DNA of 64,000 nucleotides from Phoronis australis (Eukaryota > Phoronida > Phoronidae): the NCBI GenBank assembly GCA_002633005.1, contig NMRA01000026.1, forward strand, positions 1,448,710 to 1,512,709. Direction: 5' to 3'. Below the pieces are notes generated by a model, which saw nothing but the letters and a program-made list of their open reading frames with translations, ran no database searches and was not told the DNA's origin. This document shows positions 46,966 to 59,221 of the stretch, piece after piece; position 1 is the first letter of the stretch, and the number at the start of each line of letters is the position of its first letter. A program made the position numbers and the translations under genes.

Positions 46966-48545
46966 GAGCATTATTTTGTTTCAGAAAACTAGATGGGAAC
47001 GTCGTTTTCAGTATCTGTTCACTATGCAAATTAACCAAACATTCGTTCAAACAAGGTAACTTTCCTCATAAAATAGCCAGATGAAGAATGAGTTTTGAAC
47101 TTGTAAACACTTATTTGCAGACAGGTTACTAGTATGTGTGTAGCTGGTCGTTATTGTGTCCCATGAAGTTTGTTCAATCCATTATGTTACAAATCCAATG
47201 AGGGTAATATCTTAGCGAGACGTTGCTGTCCAAGAATACCCTCTCATTGTCACATTTAGTATGAGGGTAATCCATATCATATTCCGTGAGAATTCTCAGA
47301 TTTCCTAGGCAGGCTCCCTCATGTTTGCCAACAGTAGTGTCGATTGTTCGTATAATACATAGGCAGAGGCCTACAATAACACCCGGTGTTTTAGCAGCTA
47401 AAACAAGATATACACTTGTTATAACACGAATGAAAAATTGGTGAACATGGAACCGGAGACTACGGGCATACATTATTCCAAAAACGTTTAAGAAGAAAAC
47501 ACTCTTTCTTGATTTAGTAAAACACATAACCCTAATAATTATCTTAGAGACTTAGAGAAACGTTTTTCGTGGGAATTATTGTTCCTCTGGCGTGTATTTA
47601 CTATCCATGAACGTCATATAAACGGCACATCAAAAACATGCATCTTGCTGCTGCATTGGTACCTTTGAGGAAACACGAATTGGCAACACGGACTGTTTCT
47701 ACTTGCGAATAGGCCGATGAATGTAGAACTAAGATGCGGGCCTTTTATTGGGCAGTCCACGTCACACTCCATTGTTCAATGGATAGTGACTACTTACTCG
47801 GGGGAAAAACAACAAAGCGGAAAATGTACCTCCAACGTACCCAGGGATCTGCACTTTTACTAAAGCCAACGCCAAAAAACGGTTGATCTCACCTTTAAAT
47901 GGGACAGGCATAACATAAAAATGTTAATATTGAAACGAATAACGTATTTTGTATCGATGTGTCTTAATTGTGTCGAAGGTCAGTATAATAGGCCTTAGTA
48001 GAATATTGGGCAACTATTATGAGTCACCAGTTTAGTGCGTAATTATCGATAGTGTTTGAGAATGCTCCAAACAAAAAGACAGTCAATGAATTACCTGAAA
48101 TTGAGAAAATAAACTTTTAAATTAGTATCAAATAACTGTCAGAATTGATGGAAACAAAATATCCTACCTTTCTTTTACTCCGTGTCCATAACCTTGTGAT
48201 TCTCAGTCTGGGTGGAGTTGTACAAAAACATACAAGAGCTGGGATAGTATCGATCTATTTCGTTCTCATTTAAGGCCAACAATACAAAAGTTGTAGCTTG
48301 CCGATCGATATCATAATTTGAACTGATGTACCGCGAGGCATCCACTAGTCTTGTGACTGCTGAGTATTGGCTTACAGTATACAGGAAGATCATTATTCAT
48401 TACCTTTGACGTAGCCAACATGAGGGTCAAATTGTCCTCAAGAACAATGACCGACACAATTTCAGCAGAGCGATTTCTTGAGTCACATAAAAGGGACAAA
48501 TGCAGGCAGAATTTAATTTCTACCAACATTCTTTGAACCGGCAAC

Positions 48546-48610
48546 CAGGGGCGGATCCATGATTTTGAGTTGGGGGGGGGTAGNCCCCCCCCCCCCTAAA
48601 TCCGCCACTG
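48546..48610. mobile_element. 65-bp remnant with CAGGGGCGGATCC / ATCCGCCACTG ends
   Basis: Inverted ends around a G-run and C-run separated by one N, so a foldback that probably confused assembly. A typical hAT-like end sequence; essentially only the ends remain. Confidence 0.6.
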
Positions 48611-50770
48611 GCAGCCTTAGTCTAGTCACAGCCATCACGAAATTGCAGCACACATATTCCAAGTTTGTACTTACCGGTACATGTGCGCGCATGGGCCAAA
48701 TGGCGGTATCTAACGAGTTTTATCTAAAAGAAGTTGATTTACCCCCACTTGCTATTATGAAATCGGTCTTACCTTGTGCTATACTCAGATTAGAAATGAC
48801 TATTAGCGGCTTGAGCAGAACCGCTACAGGTCCGGTATTGCTTCACGCAAGCTCATTTGTCACGGCGGGTACTGAGAAGTCTCAGTCGCCAAAACAACAT
48901 ATGACTGTCCGAGGAACGCAGGTCAATCATTGTTACCAATTTCAATTCACAACGCGATGACGTGGCTTTGGAAGAGCAAAATACGACAGTGGTCGGAGAA
49001 AGTCGGTGTTTTAGCATAACATGGTTAGTGGCTTAGGCCGATCCTATCATGGTAATGAAATTTCGAAACCGATTTTGTTTGGATAAGTGGCCTAGTGTAG
49101 ATTTTAGAAACACAACAAATCTGCCCTTTTGTAACGGATTGCTAGTCTACGACAAGCTTCACTCTCCAGTATTTATCAAACTTACTCCTTGGTTATTGCC
49201 CGCTCATCCCGTCTGCTTTTCAATCCAGATCCGGATATCGCCACTGCTTCAATTACAGCCTGGGACTGAAGATCAATCTGAACACGAAGAACATTTTCCG
49301 TTAACATGGACCTTTATAACATTCGTACCAAGTTTACGGGAGGGAAAGAGTAAATTTTACAATTGGTCCCGGGCTCATCAGGATCCAACCCCCAACAGGA
49401 TCCGGCGAAGGAACGTAGTCTTTCAGAGTATTTTTTATGATTTGTAGGCTAGAGTTTTCTCAAAGTGGAGAGTTCTGGTCGTGCGTCAACTCTTGACTAT
49501 TTATGAATACGGGAAATGTATGAACACAAAAAACTAGCGAAGTTGCCCTTTTGTAAAAAAATTAACACAGTTTGCCCGACTCGGGGAAAATCTGAGCATG
49601 TCAAGTTTTCTCGGACTTACTAATGAAATTAAATGTCCGTTTTTAGGTATATGTTAAGCATTACATTGGCTCCTAACAAAAATACCCTCTGCCCCCAATG
49701 TACAAATCCAGCATTGTGTAACATACAAATCAAACTTGGACTTCTGACTTATATGTGCATGGCAACGAATAACTAGTATACATTTCTCCAATCGAAAATT
49801 ACCATCCATGATGGGATAGGTTGGAGTGGAGATTTTCTTTTGTGCGATCAGATTTCCGGCGAATAAATTTTCCCTGGAAATATGCCTCGTTCGTCAACAG
49901 CAAAATGGGACAGCAGATTTATAGTGACGACTCACAGAGCAGGCTTTTTGAGAAAAAAACAGACTACCCTTCCGCAAGCCGAGGGGTTTACCAAGTGAAC
50001 TTGTATGCTTTGACAGGGGAGTTCACTGAAATATGACATCAATACAGACCACTGGGAATTTACACGTTTCTCAACATACGATAGATATCTGCCGACTTGA
50101 TCAATGAAGAAAAATGACATGCCTTCGACCCACGTCAATTAGGGCGAACGATTGATTAAAATCTTACTGTTTGGCACGTTCAATAATTTGACACTGAACA
50201 CTGCCAGGCGTTCAGTTCTTCAAAGCAAGTGCTCTAATAATTATCACTCGCCAAGCCACTCAATATGACCACGTGCGTCAACACTGGCCTGTAGACAATT
50301 GTCTTAAGNCCATTTCACTACCAACTTTCACATGGTCAAAAATAGAATTATTTTATTCTTGGTCTTGCTACAACACCAATATCAGCTGGTACAGCACTCC
50401 CGATTGCCTGGTTACGCAATGCTTGTTGACAGGGTTAGATTAGAGCTAGTGTCCTTGTATATAAGCTCCGCCCCAGTTGTCAATCACTGAGCTGGTGAGC
50501 ACTCAAGCCATACGACTTACTGAGGCTTGGTCAAATATAGCTAAAAAAACAACTTTGGATTTTCAGAATGATTTTATTTTTCTTCAGTATACTGTGCATC
50601 AAGAATTAAAGATTAGGATGACATAAAAATGTAAAAAACAGTCAAAAGTATTTTTTTGTGTATCCACCTACCTTAAGGACAGAAGTGCATGATATACAAC
50701 GCTATGAACAGTGTTAATTCGGAACGGCGATTTATCCTTTAAATTTCGTATGGGGTAAATTTTACTAAAC

Positions 50771-51060
50771 GGCATTTCTTCATCGTTTAGCTGCCAAAAA
50801 ACCCGAAAAAGTGAATTAGGCCACTCGAGCTGATAAAATCGGTCGCACAGTATAGCTTACTATGATGGACTCGACTTCCATTGCCAACAATAGCATCAAA
50901 CCATTAATAACTCACGAAAACATAGGATTGGCTAACCCAAGAATGACACATGTACGCATTGCCCGCGACTTGAGTAGCTGGCGCATTCGGCAACAACTCA
51001 AGTTTGCGTGAATTCTTTGGTTAAGAATTCATCAGCGACAGCTAAACATGGGCGAAATAC
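50771..51060. mobile_element. Family B miniature element, copy 3
   Basis: Ends ttcttcatcgtttagctgcc and, inverted, tttcgcccatgtttagctgt. Internal blocks gaattaggcc and aaaatcggtcgcacagtata parallel copies 1 and 2. Confidence 0.65.
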
Positions 51061-52643
51061 TCCTTTAAATTTAGCGGCTACCAACCCGACTAGAAGTCAC
51101 ATTTTTTATTTAGATCACTTAATACTACGAAATTGGTCTCCAATTGCTCCTTAGTCAAATTAGCGGTGATTTCAGGGGTTTGCAAAAATATCAATTAGTT
51201 AACGTGTTGGTCGACACTAGACAATACAAGTTGGCGTGTTGGTCGAGACTAGACTCTACCATAGATATTAGGAATAATGAAATCAGTGTTGATTCTTCGT
51301 AAGCCAGGAAATTACTTCTAGTAATACATGTATATATTTATTTTAAGTATTCAAGTCCATAAACCCAAAGTATAGTTTTTACAAAATAATAATTCCAAAG
51401 AGGTACATTTACACTCATTTCTTTATGCAATGACGATTTATGTAAAAGCCGGTAATAAACAAAACTGATGTCATCTTTGTTAGGATTTGTCATATTAGTC
51501 ATGTAGTCAGCACAAGTTTTTAAGTCGGGCTCCGTACCGCTGCTCCCGGTCCCTATATTCCCCCTTCCCTATGTTCCCCAACTGATGTTCCCTCGTCCCT
51601 ATGTCAATCACTGGCCACTATAAGTTTCCTCAGTCCCCGCTCCGATGTCCCCCGGCCCTACCACATAGTTATAACGAGGTAATCGACGATTTTTGATTTT
51701 CAGTTGACTGTCACTCTAATGTTCCGTACTAAAGACAAGTAAGACTCATTTAAATAATCTATCTTAAAGTGTGAAAATATTTTGACTTAAAATTATCCAG
51801 TCTCAACGCCGCTCTGCCAACATACAAATTACTTCTCAGTCGTAATGTGAATAAAGAAAAAGTTGAGAGCAGTCACATAGCGGTAGCAGGTCAAAAATTT
51901 GAGTTCGCTATTTTGAAGGAACGCAGTTTTATAGCCGTTTTTAACCTTTTTGTTTTTCACTAGGCCTTCAAATAAATACACTCCTCCGCTTGTAGGCCAG
52001 GCTAAGATTTGGCCCCCTTAGCAACACAGTTGGTTCTGGTCTGTGTTTCATTGTTTAAGAATTGTACTTTTTGTAGTGACGCATTTTTTACCCGAAAAGT
52101 CACCAGATAGCTGCAATTATACTAGGACCCAATGTTTATGGTATGGAGTTTTTCCCAGCCGCTTCAGCATCCCAGTCCGACCAGTTCATAACTCAAGGTC
52201 ATATAAAAGATGAGCGACGGTAACATTTCGAGCAGCTTTTGAAAAAAGGAATTGGTTAACAGTGATTCAGGCAGATGCTTTTTCAGTAACAAGCGCAGTC
52301 TTCAAAATGAGTCGGGCACAGACCAGGTATTTTGGCTTATTTTTATGTCGGTCACTGCCAGGCGGGACCAACAACTTTGGCAATTTGCAAGTCCACCACC
52401 AGATGGCACTGTAAAGAACATTATGTTATATCACACAGGCAGGTAGATTAGTTATCGACGCGAAAGACTGTTGGAAAAATCCAAACACGATTAACAGAGA
52501 ATTCACGGTGTAAGAAATATTGTTTTGAACAAGGCTAAACGTTGCGTTCTTTACAATAAATATTATCTACGAAATGATATTAGTTGAATGTTTTAGATCA
52601 CTGTACACCTTCTAGATATTGCTATTGGACTCTTCCAGTTTTA

Positions 52644-52684
52644 AGTCACGTGACATCATTACTGCTCCATGGAGACGATAAACA
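52644..52684 (+). promoter_or_regulatory. Candidate tektin promoter sites: E-box, RFX-like X-box, forkhead motif
   Basis: About 130-170 bases before the tektin ATG, within 41 bases, are gtcacgtgac (52644-52653, an E-box CACGTG), GCTCCATGGAGAC (52664-52676, an imperfect X-box around CCATGG) and ATAAACA (52678-52684, fitting the FOXJ1-type RYAAACA). RFX and FOXJ1 are the known regulators of motile-cilium genes. The match to the RFX consensus is partial. Confidence 0.35.
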
Positions 52685-52812
52685 AATCGTCGTGAAAGAG
52701 TATCGCGATTTACGTAGAAACCATTCATTGAAGCTCACAGTGTACCTCGAGACGCGAGTAGGAACTTTTGAAGTCATTCTGTCGTAGTAACTTGTGAAAT
52801 CAGTTTCAAGAA

Positions 52813-53343
52813 ATGGCTGCACCGACCTTAGCAAGCCGTGAATTGCCACCAGAAAGGCCACAGACAAAATCTCTCGGACCCGTAGACTTTGAAACAACGT
52901 ACGTAGGAAACACTGGTAACGATCTAGGAATTTCTACTCTTGGATACCGGTCGGCGAAGTACAACCCCTCGGAGTGGCACGAGTCGAACTATGCCAAATA
53001 TTATCAGTCGTTTGCTGATCGCGACCGTGGTGAACACGTCAGGCACGAATCAAAACGCACTGAGAAGGAAACCGAGGTCCAAACACAGAGAACACAAACT
53101 GATGTCACAAAGAAATTAGGACAACGTTTACAAGACATCAATTTCTGGAAGTCTGAATTAAATCGGGAAATTGAGGACGTCATAGCAGAGACTGATCTCC
53201 TGCTCGCTCAAAAGAAACGACTGGAAAATGCGTTGTTGGCCACAGAAATCCCGCTGCACATTTCTACTGACAACCTTCACTGTAGGCAGAGAAGACAAGC
53301 CATCGACTTGGTACAAGACGAAGTGGAACTGGCTCTTCTCAAG
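52813..53343 (+). CDS. TEKT4: Tektin-4-like exon 1
   Basis: 531 bases, 177 codons, donor AAG|gtttgt. It carries the N-terminal head, the GYRSAKY...FADRD segment and the first coiled coil (LGQRLQDINFWKSELNREIE). Confidence 0.95.
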
Positions 53344-56233
53344 GTTTGTACCTTGTTTAAATTTTGGATGAATAAAATTAAGATCTATAAAATTTTTGGC
53401 AACACGTGAATGATTAAAAAAGAAAAACGGATATCATGACGGTTTACTGGTTTTCTTTTCAGGAAGTTGAGATTATCAACAATGTACAAGATTTGCTAAG
53501 AAAGACCATTGACCAATCAAACAAACAAATCAGGTGAGTTCTGAGATATTAAATGTTTTTCTATCAAAATTTATAAATTAACAATTGAGCAGCAGTTGCT
53601 ATATTGCCGCAATAGCTTACTTGAACTAATACTGTCTTTAACACCAAGGGGAATTTTTGTTTGTTCAAACCACTTTACCAAGAATGTGCCAGTTTTACAC
53701 TCAGACAATGTCATTTTCAGTGCCAATCGCGATGCCAAGCAAAATTTGGAGATGGACTGGAGTGACAAGGTTGAAGCTGAAGAAATTGATTCCATTAGTG
53801 GTGTGCTGAAGAATGTTCACACTAACAAGCAGTACTACACTGGGTCAGCCAAGTATCAGGAGATGTAAGTGTTGACTATGGGTTAGTGCCCCAATATAAC
53901 TTAGACAGTAGTATTGTCCCAAGCCCAACTGGGAAGCTGTTGGACTTGTGAGAAAAGCACCCTCCTCGGGTAACAGAAGAACCTTATTGGCTCTGTACTT
54001 ATGCACCATATCATTTGAACATATGTACGTATCTTGTTGACACCTATCATCTGTTCCCAGCAATGATCTCGGCTTTAAATAAACTTTGTTGACTTGATGC
54101 TACTATTGCAGAATTTATGTTGACCAATGTGCATATTTGACCCTTCATTATAGGTTAGGTATTGATCCATCCCTTGTTTGATACAGCACCATGGGAAAGA
54201 TAACTTGCATTCCACAAATCACGAGGTTGCAATAATTCTTCCAAACTCATTCCTTGGTTCTTGGTTGGATATAAGATTCCATAGTCATGATTTCTTTTCC
54301 ATAGATTTGGTCCGACAGGTTTTTAAATTGCTCAGATTCCTGAGAATGTCCATTGTCTTTGCAGTCAGTCCACGCCGGAGTCATGGGCCCAGTACTCACA
54401 TGACAATATTGTGAGAGCAGAACACGAGCGTATGGCCTCCATCCAACTACGCACACTGATTGACAACATTCTCACAGATACATCACGTGACATGAGGGAA
54501 CAGTGTGATGTTGTGGACGTGGCTTTCCAGAAGCGCTGCGAAGAAATGGAGGATGCTAAAGCCAAGATGCAAGACAACCTTAGAAAGGTGCATTTTTGTG
54601 TTAATGCCATTATTATTGGATATTACAAAAACTCTTCAATATTTTTCACATGTATGTCCAGAGCAGTGAAACTTGGAGGATCAGTTGCTCACTATTTGAT
54701 TCTTTGCTGAACTTGGACAACATTCAGCAATGCGGTTGTACTAGTTCATGCATTTGGTTCTTAATATTGTTGAATTTCACCTTCATCAGTTAGATAAAAT
54801 CTCTCAATGCAGTTAAATATTTAGACCGGAGCAAACAATTCACAAAGTGGTGGCCTTGCATTTCCTTAAATCCAAAAAAGTGTTTTATTTTTCCACTCTT
54901 CACTGTTTGAGATAGCTGCGTAGATTTTTGTGGCTTCAGTATTTTGCATTTACAATTGAAAACAGAATTCTCACGTCACATTGCAAGTGTTCCAAGTCGT
55001 TTAATTGTGCTTGTTTTTCTACTTCACAGGTTTGTGGAGAAATTGACCGAATGGAGAAGAACATCCTGGAGGTGAAGCAGGCTATTCGTGACAAGGAGAA
55101 CCCGATGAAAGTATCACAGACTAGACTGGAGAACCGGTCATACCGTCCAGGTGTCGAGTTGTGCCGAGATGAGGTGCACCACAAGTAAGTAACCCCAACA
55201 CCTCATAGGGGGTACCCAGCTTTCAACCCCTAATGACACATTTTAAAGCTTTTTGCTAATTTACTCAATAGTAAGAAAAAAAATCACTGGGATTTCTTCA
55301 GTCATTATTTTTGGTAGAGGTCAGAGGAATGATGGAAATTACTGGGAACATCTCCCCTAATCCCTCTTCGATTTTTTGATGCACTCCATTGGCATGCAGT
55401 CAGTGAAACTAATTTATCTCAAATCTAAGGTTAGAAGTCATTGAGTCACAGAATCGTACAAAATTAGATATTTAGCTTTGGATTTTCTCACAAAAATCAG
55501 TGTTTTCCACAACCTAATTTGAGTTGTTGCAGAAGTGAATTGGAATTTTGCTGCACTGGGTTTGGCTCATGTGCATTGAATTTAAAAAAATAAGGCTAAG
55601 CAAGTTTGAACTCATAAATAAATAATGTCTTCAGCAAAACTGATCACCTTGACACCAGTTTAGTGTACTGGTTCCAAGTATCTACCAACACTCCCTCCCC
55701 ATTTCGTGAATTTTGTTATTCCCATAGAGTTTGAATTTTCTATCGTGGAGACCACTGACATTAGTCTAAGTAAGAATTATTAGTCTTCTCATACCACATC
55801 AACGCTGATTAATCATTTAGAACACAATTATATACTGATACCCGGGCGTTCATTTACATATTTCCCCATCTTCATTAACATATAAAGTTACTATTTATAT
55901 ATTAAACAGACATCTATAATTTTTATATCATACCTTATTTTGTCCTCAATCTAATAACTGAGTATAGATTTCTGACTTGTCTCGATGTGCAATTGCATCC
56001 GTGTTTGTTTCAGACTGGTTGGAGAGGTGCAAGAAATAGCACAGTCTATTGATGCCCTGATGAAACAACTCAATGATTCAGAGAACACACTGAAACAGCT
56101 GCAAGATGACCGCATGACGCTGGAGAAAGAAATCTCTATTAAGAAGAATAGTATATTCATTGATCGTGAGAAGTGCATGACACATCGCACACGCTATCCT
56201 AATACAGTCAAACTGCAAGGATATAACAGTTAG
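52813..56233 (+). CDS. TEKT4: Tektin-4-like axonemal protein (complete, six exons)
   Basis: Exons 52813-53343, 53463-53533, 53721-53864, 54365-54587, 55030-55184 and 56014-56233 join in one frame to 447 residues plus stop (human TEKT4 is 435). All junctions are GT/AG. Tektins form filaments inside the doublet microtubules of cilia and flagella. Seen: the tektin nonapeptide as RPGVELCRD (about 362-370; the usual form is RPNVELCRD), and tektin-4 hallmarks GYRSAKYNPSEW, QSFADRDRGE, NLEMDWSDKVEA, and the end IDREKCMTHRTRYPN. Most of the chain is heptad-like coiled coil. The start has aagaaATGG context. It converges with the SAFB/SLTM-like gene on the other strand. Tektin-4 is preferred over tektin-3 or -5 because of the AFADRD and EMDWSDK segments. 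Confidence 0.95.
53463..53533 (+). CDS. TEKT4: Tektin-4-like exon 2
   Basis: 71 bases after ttttcag, donor gtgagt. It encodes EVEIINNVQDLLRKTIDQSN plus KQI, and its last two bases (AG) complete Ser with exon 3. Confidence 0.93.
53721..53864 (+). CDS. TEKT4: Tektin-4-like exon 3
   Basis: 144 bases after cattttcag, donor gtaagt. It encodes ANRDAKQNLEMDWSDKVEAE and on to KYQE, including the conserved EMDWSDK. Confidence 0.95.
54365..54587 (+). CDS. TEKT4: Tektin-4-like exon 4
   Basis: 223 bases after tctttgcag, donor gtgcat. It encodes QSTPESWAQYSHDNIVRAEH through DAFQ-like VAFQKRCEEMEDAK to NLRK. Confidence 0.95.
55030..55184 (+). CDS. TEKT4: Tektin-4-like exon 5 (tektin signature)
   Basis: 155 bases after cttcacag, donor gtaagt. 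It encodes VCGEIDRMEKNILEVKQAIR and on to the signature RPGVELCRD and EVHH. Confidence 0.95.
56014..56233 (+). CDS. TEKT4: Tektin-4-like exon 6
   Basis: 220 bases after gtttcag to the TAG stop. It encodes LVGEVQEIAQSIDALMKQL through REKCMTHRTRYPN to GYNS. Confidence 0.95.
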
Positions 56234-56537
56234 AGGACTCGAAATTACAAATTCTGTTGCAAAAGATGACTCAGTTAAGAACTTACCATCCAGCATAGTC
56301 AAATTTCAATGAATTGTCTCATTACTATATACACACTTTGATGTCTATTGAAATTTTATTAGCATAATTGCTTTTGAACTATTGCTCACCCTGTATATTT
56401 CAAATATATTGCAATATGCAGGATTCCAGTAAATGTATTATGATTAGTAAGTTAAACAGACATCACGGTATGACAAACTGGTTTTGTGTGCTTTTGTAAA
56501 ATAATCCAACCATTGAACTGTAAATTGAACATTATTT

Positions 56538-56543
56538 AATAAA
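56538..56543 (+). terminator. Candidate tektin polyadenylation signal
   Basis: AATAAA about 305 bases after the tektin stop, in an AT-rich stretch, a normal 3' UTR distance. Confidence 0.5.
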
Positions 56544-58675
56544 ATGTAAATACACAAAAGACCATGAAATTGGATGCTTTAGAAAAATCACAGGGTAACC
56601 TGTTTCACAGACATGTTCAGGATTTTGTTTATCATGCAGTCTAGTCACCACGGCTTGGAATGACCAATGACAAAAAAGGTAAAATTTCCACAAATAGGCT
56701 TGTGCTAAAGAAATATTTTTGTGTTGTAAAACTGAAATAAACGTTTTTGCATGAATAAAGTCAAAATAAATTGGATAAGAGGAAATCGAAACCAGAAAAG
56801 AGGAAATCCTCTTAAAAGAGAAAATTTCCTAGCTCTGTTTCACTCTGATGGAAGGCAACAGCCTCCTACAATGTACCACAACTGTTGTACAACAGATTAA
56901 TCGGTAAGAAAAACAGCTGGAAAACAAAGAACAAGCACATAAAAAGGAAATATGGGTGATGGGTTTTTGAATTGGCACTCTTTAGCAACAGATTTCTTAA
57001 TTTTATTCACTGATGTAATAAACCAGGATATTGATGATAATCAAACTTTTGACTTAACCACTTACCGGGAATGATTTCTGGCCTTTGGGAAAAAACAGTT
57101 CACTATTGGATTCCATGTTCAACAAGTTACGTCGAGATACTTAAGGTTCATGTCCACTAGTAAGTAATGGCAAGAAAGGTCACTATCGTACTGTCCAAAT
57201 GAATGGCTGAAGAGGCTAGAATGTTTAATTACACGAAGCTACATCTTTAAGGTAGAACTCCATAAGTGGAGGCTTCACACCATACGAGTATTGCATTACT
57301 AAGAAGCGCAGGACTCCCTAAGACTTGAAGCACGTATTGGATTTTATAATAGCACTACAGTATAAGTCACAACCCAGTTTATAACGTCTGCATGGTCACG
57401 TTTTACTCCACAAGCCTCAAGCCAACTGTATTACACAAACAATTGGGGCAAATGACTGTTGCACTCATGAATGCAGTTCCTCACTTAGAAACACAACTCA
57501 TGGGACTGGTTAGCCACGTTAGTAAGGCTTTGGCAGGCTCAGCCATACATCCCAGACAGAAAATTTGTGGCTACACAAATTATGCATCGTTCACTCGTCT
57601 TACGGGGTCTTTAAACTTACAGGACTGGGATATGAAAAAATGATACCCGACATATAGTCACTCACCTATTTACTTGGTGGAATGAAATTTCTCCACGTTG
57701 CTTTGTCAATAATTATGTTTGTACGCATGCTACAGGTCGCATTTTTTGATGACATTAACTCATGTATCTTGCTATAAAAAACTCAAGGCGATTTGTTTCA
57801 GGCAAAATTACACCACAGATGGCGGTGTGACAGCCATTTATCAGATTCCACTCTGGTCCTTTGAGGGATTCTTAAATTTGAGATGTAGCTAGATCTTGTC
57901 AAAGGCCATCTGTCGTAATATGCCACCTGTTTTTCGCCATTCCCGAGTTGTTCAAGATTTTCAGACTGGTCCTGCTCAGAATTGATTTCTCGTGAATCTG
58001 TGGCTTCCCACTACTGGTGTATTTTAAACCGAGTAAGCACAAATCTCAAGCGCTACCTGCATTGTGTGATGTGTTACCAATTCCAACACTTTGTTCTCAA
58101 CATACTTGAAACTTCCTATCCGATTTCTGTTCTATTGATTCCGAACTGCTCTTCTGTTTGTCACATGCTACAGGCCGCTTTTCATCTGATCTTCATAAAA
58201 TTTGGTACACATGAAAATCTCGAAACCGATTGCTCTTGTTCGAATCGAACGCAACCTGGCACTGTGATGGACATTCTTTTGATCATTCAAGTCCTTTGAG
58301 GGAATCTTCAGAATTCAGTACATAGAAAGATCTCAAGGGCTATCTCCGTTTCATTCATACACTTCAGCAATGGCCGTTTTCAATTTATTCAAAATTTTCA
58401 GATTGCTTTCATTGACAGATTCTTTGATGCAGATTTGTTGGTTTATCATTTACAGTACAAGACTGTTTCTTGATCATTTTTGTCATCACGCCTATCACCA
58501 TTTTTCATTCATTTTGCCAAGTTTTACTGTACAAGGGAGTCTACTCATTTTCGTCATTTTTCATTAAATTGTTTAGTTATTTTGCACGATACTCACTGGT
58601 TTAGCCTACACTGAATCTTCACCCTGAGGAGGAATAATTTCACCAAAATTAAAGATAAATTGATGCAATAAAAAT

Positions 58676-58681
58676 TTTATT
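58676..58681 (-). terminator. Candidate SAFB/SLTM-like polyadenylation signal
   Basis: TTTATT on the plus strand reads AATAAA on the minus strand, about 255 bases after the stop. The site is part of aataaaaattttatt, which offers a signal on both strands between the converging tektin and SAFB/SLTM-like genes. Confidence 0.5.
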
Positions 58682-58934
58682 ACAGTGGAATCCATTTACA
58701 ACATGTCAACCAAAACCAGTAGTACGACTTTCTAAAATTGCTCACGACAGACAATAATAGAAACAGGACTTCACTTAAAACAACTAAGTAATACAGCAGT
58801 CAAACTATCATGTTGATGAAAAACATTAACACGCACTTGACAACAGAAAATATAACCTTCTTTCATTATTTCAAGAAGATGATGCTACGCCATCATATGT
58901 ACACCTAAAATCCTTCAACCAATACATGTTTCCC

Positions 58935-59221
58935 TTAATATCTCCGTCCGCTACTAGACATGGTCTTATACGCGTCGAACCTGTTATCCTGTGCCCTCTG
59001 CGACAGAGCCCCAGCGCTCAACATAAGGTTAGCTGCCTGGGCAGCAGCTCCCAAATACATATTGCCTGTCTGCGGTACACTAAGGCTTGGAGTGAGCACC
59101 AGTGGCTGTACGTTAGTACGTGACGATACAGACGACGACCAACTGGCATCCTGCTGGCGCAGACCACTGTCTAGACCTGACTGGCGCCACGAGCTTCCCG
59201 ATTTGAAACTCTGCGAGTCAC
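58935..59221 (-). CDS. SAFB/SLTM-like terminal exon
   Basis: 287 bases from tcttttcag to TAA. It encodes DSQSFKSGSSWRQSGLDSG, an Ala-rich helix (GNMYLGAAAQAANLMLSAG) and the end FDAYKTMSSSGRRY. Confidence 0.88.

Larger units (their letters stand above)
40188..52640. other. Long stretch without a supported gene
   Basis: Contains repeats A, B, the hairpin copy and GGCGGAT elements. ORFs of 132-133 codons at 48559-48960 and 49049-49447 show no domain, no codon pattern and no flanking splice logic; I treat them as chance. The first 300 bases should hold the promoter of the minus-strand membrane-protein gene (a tgacgtcgtc site near 40337 resembles a CRE). Confidence 0.55.

Noticed and set aside
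48559-49447. Two ORFs of 132-133 codons
   Set aside because: The first starts in a G/C homopolymer with an N at a transposon remnant; neither shows a recognisable motif or splice context.
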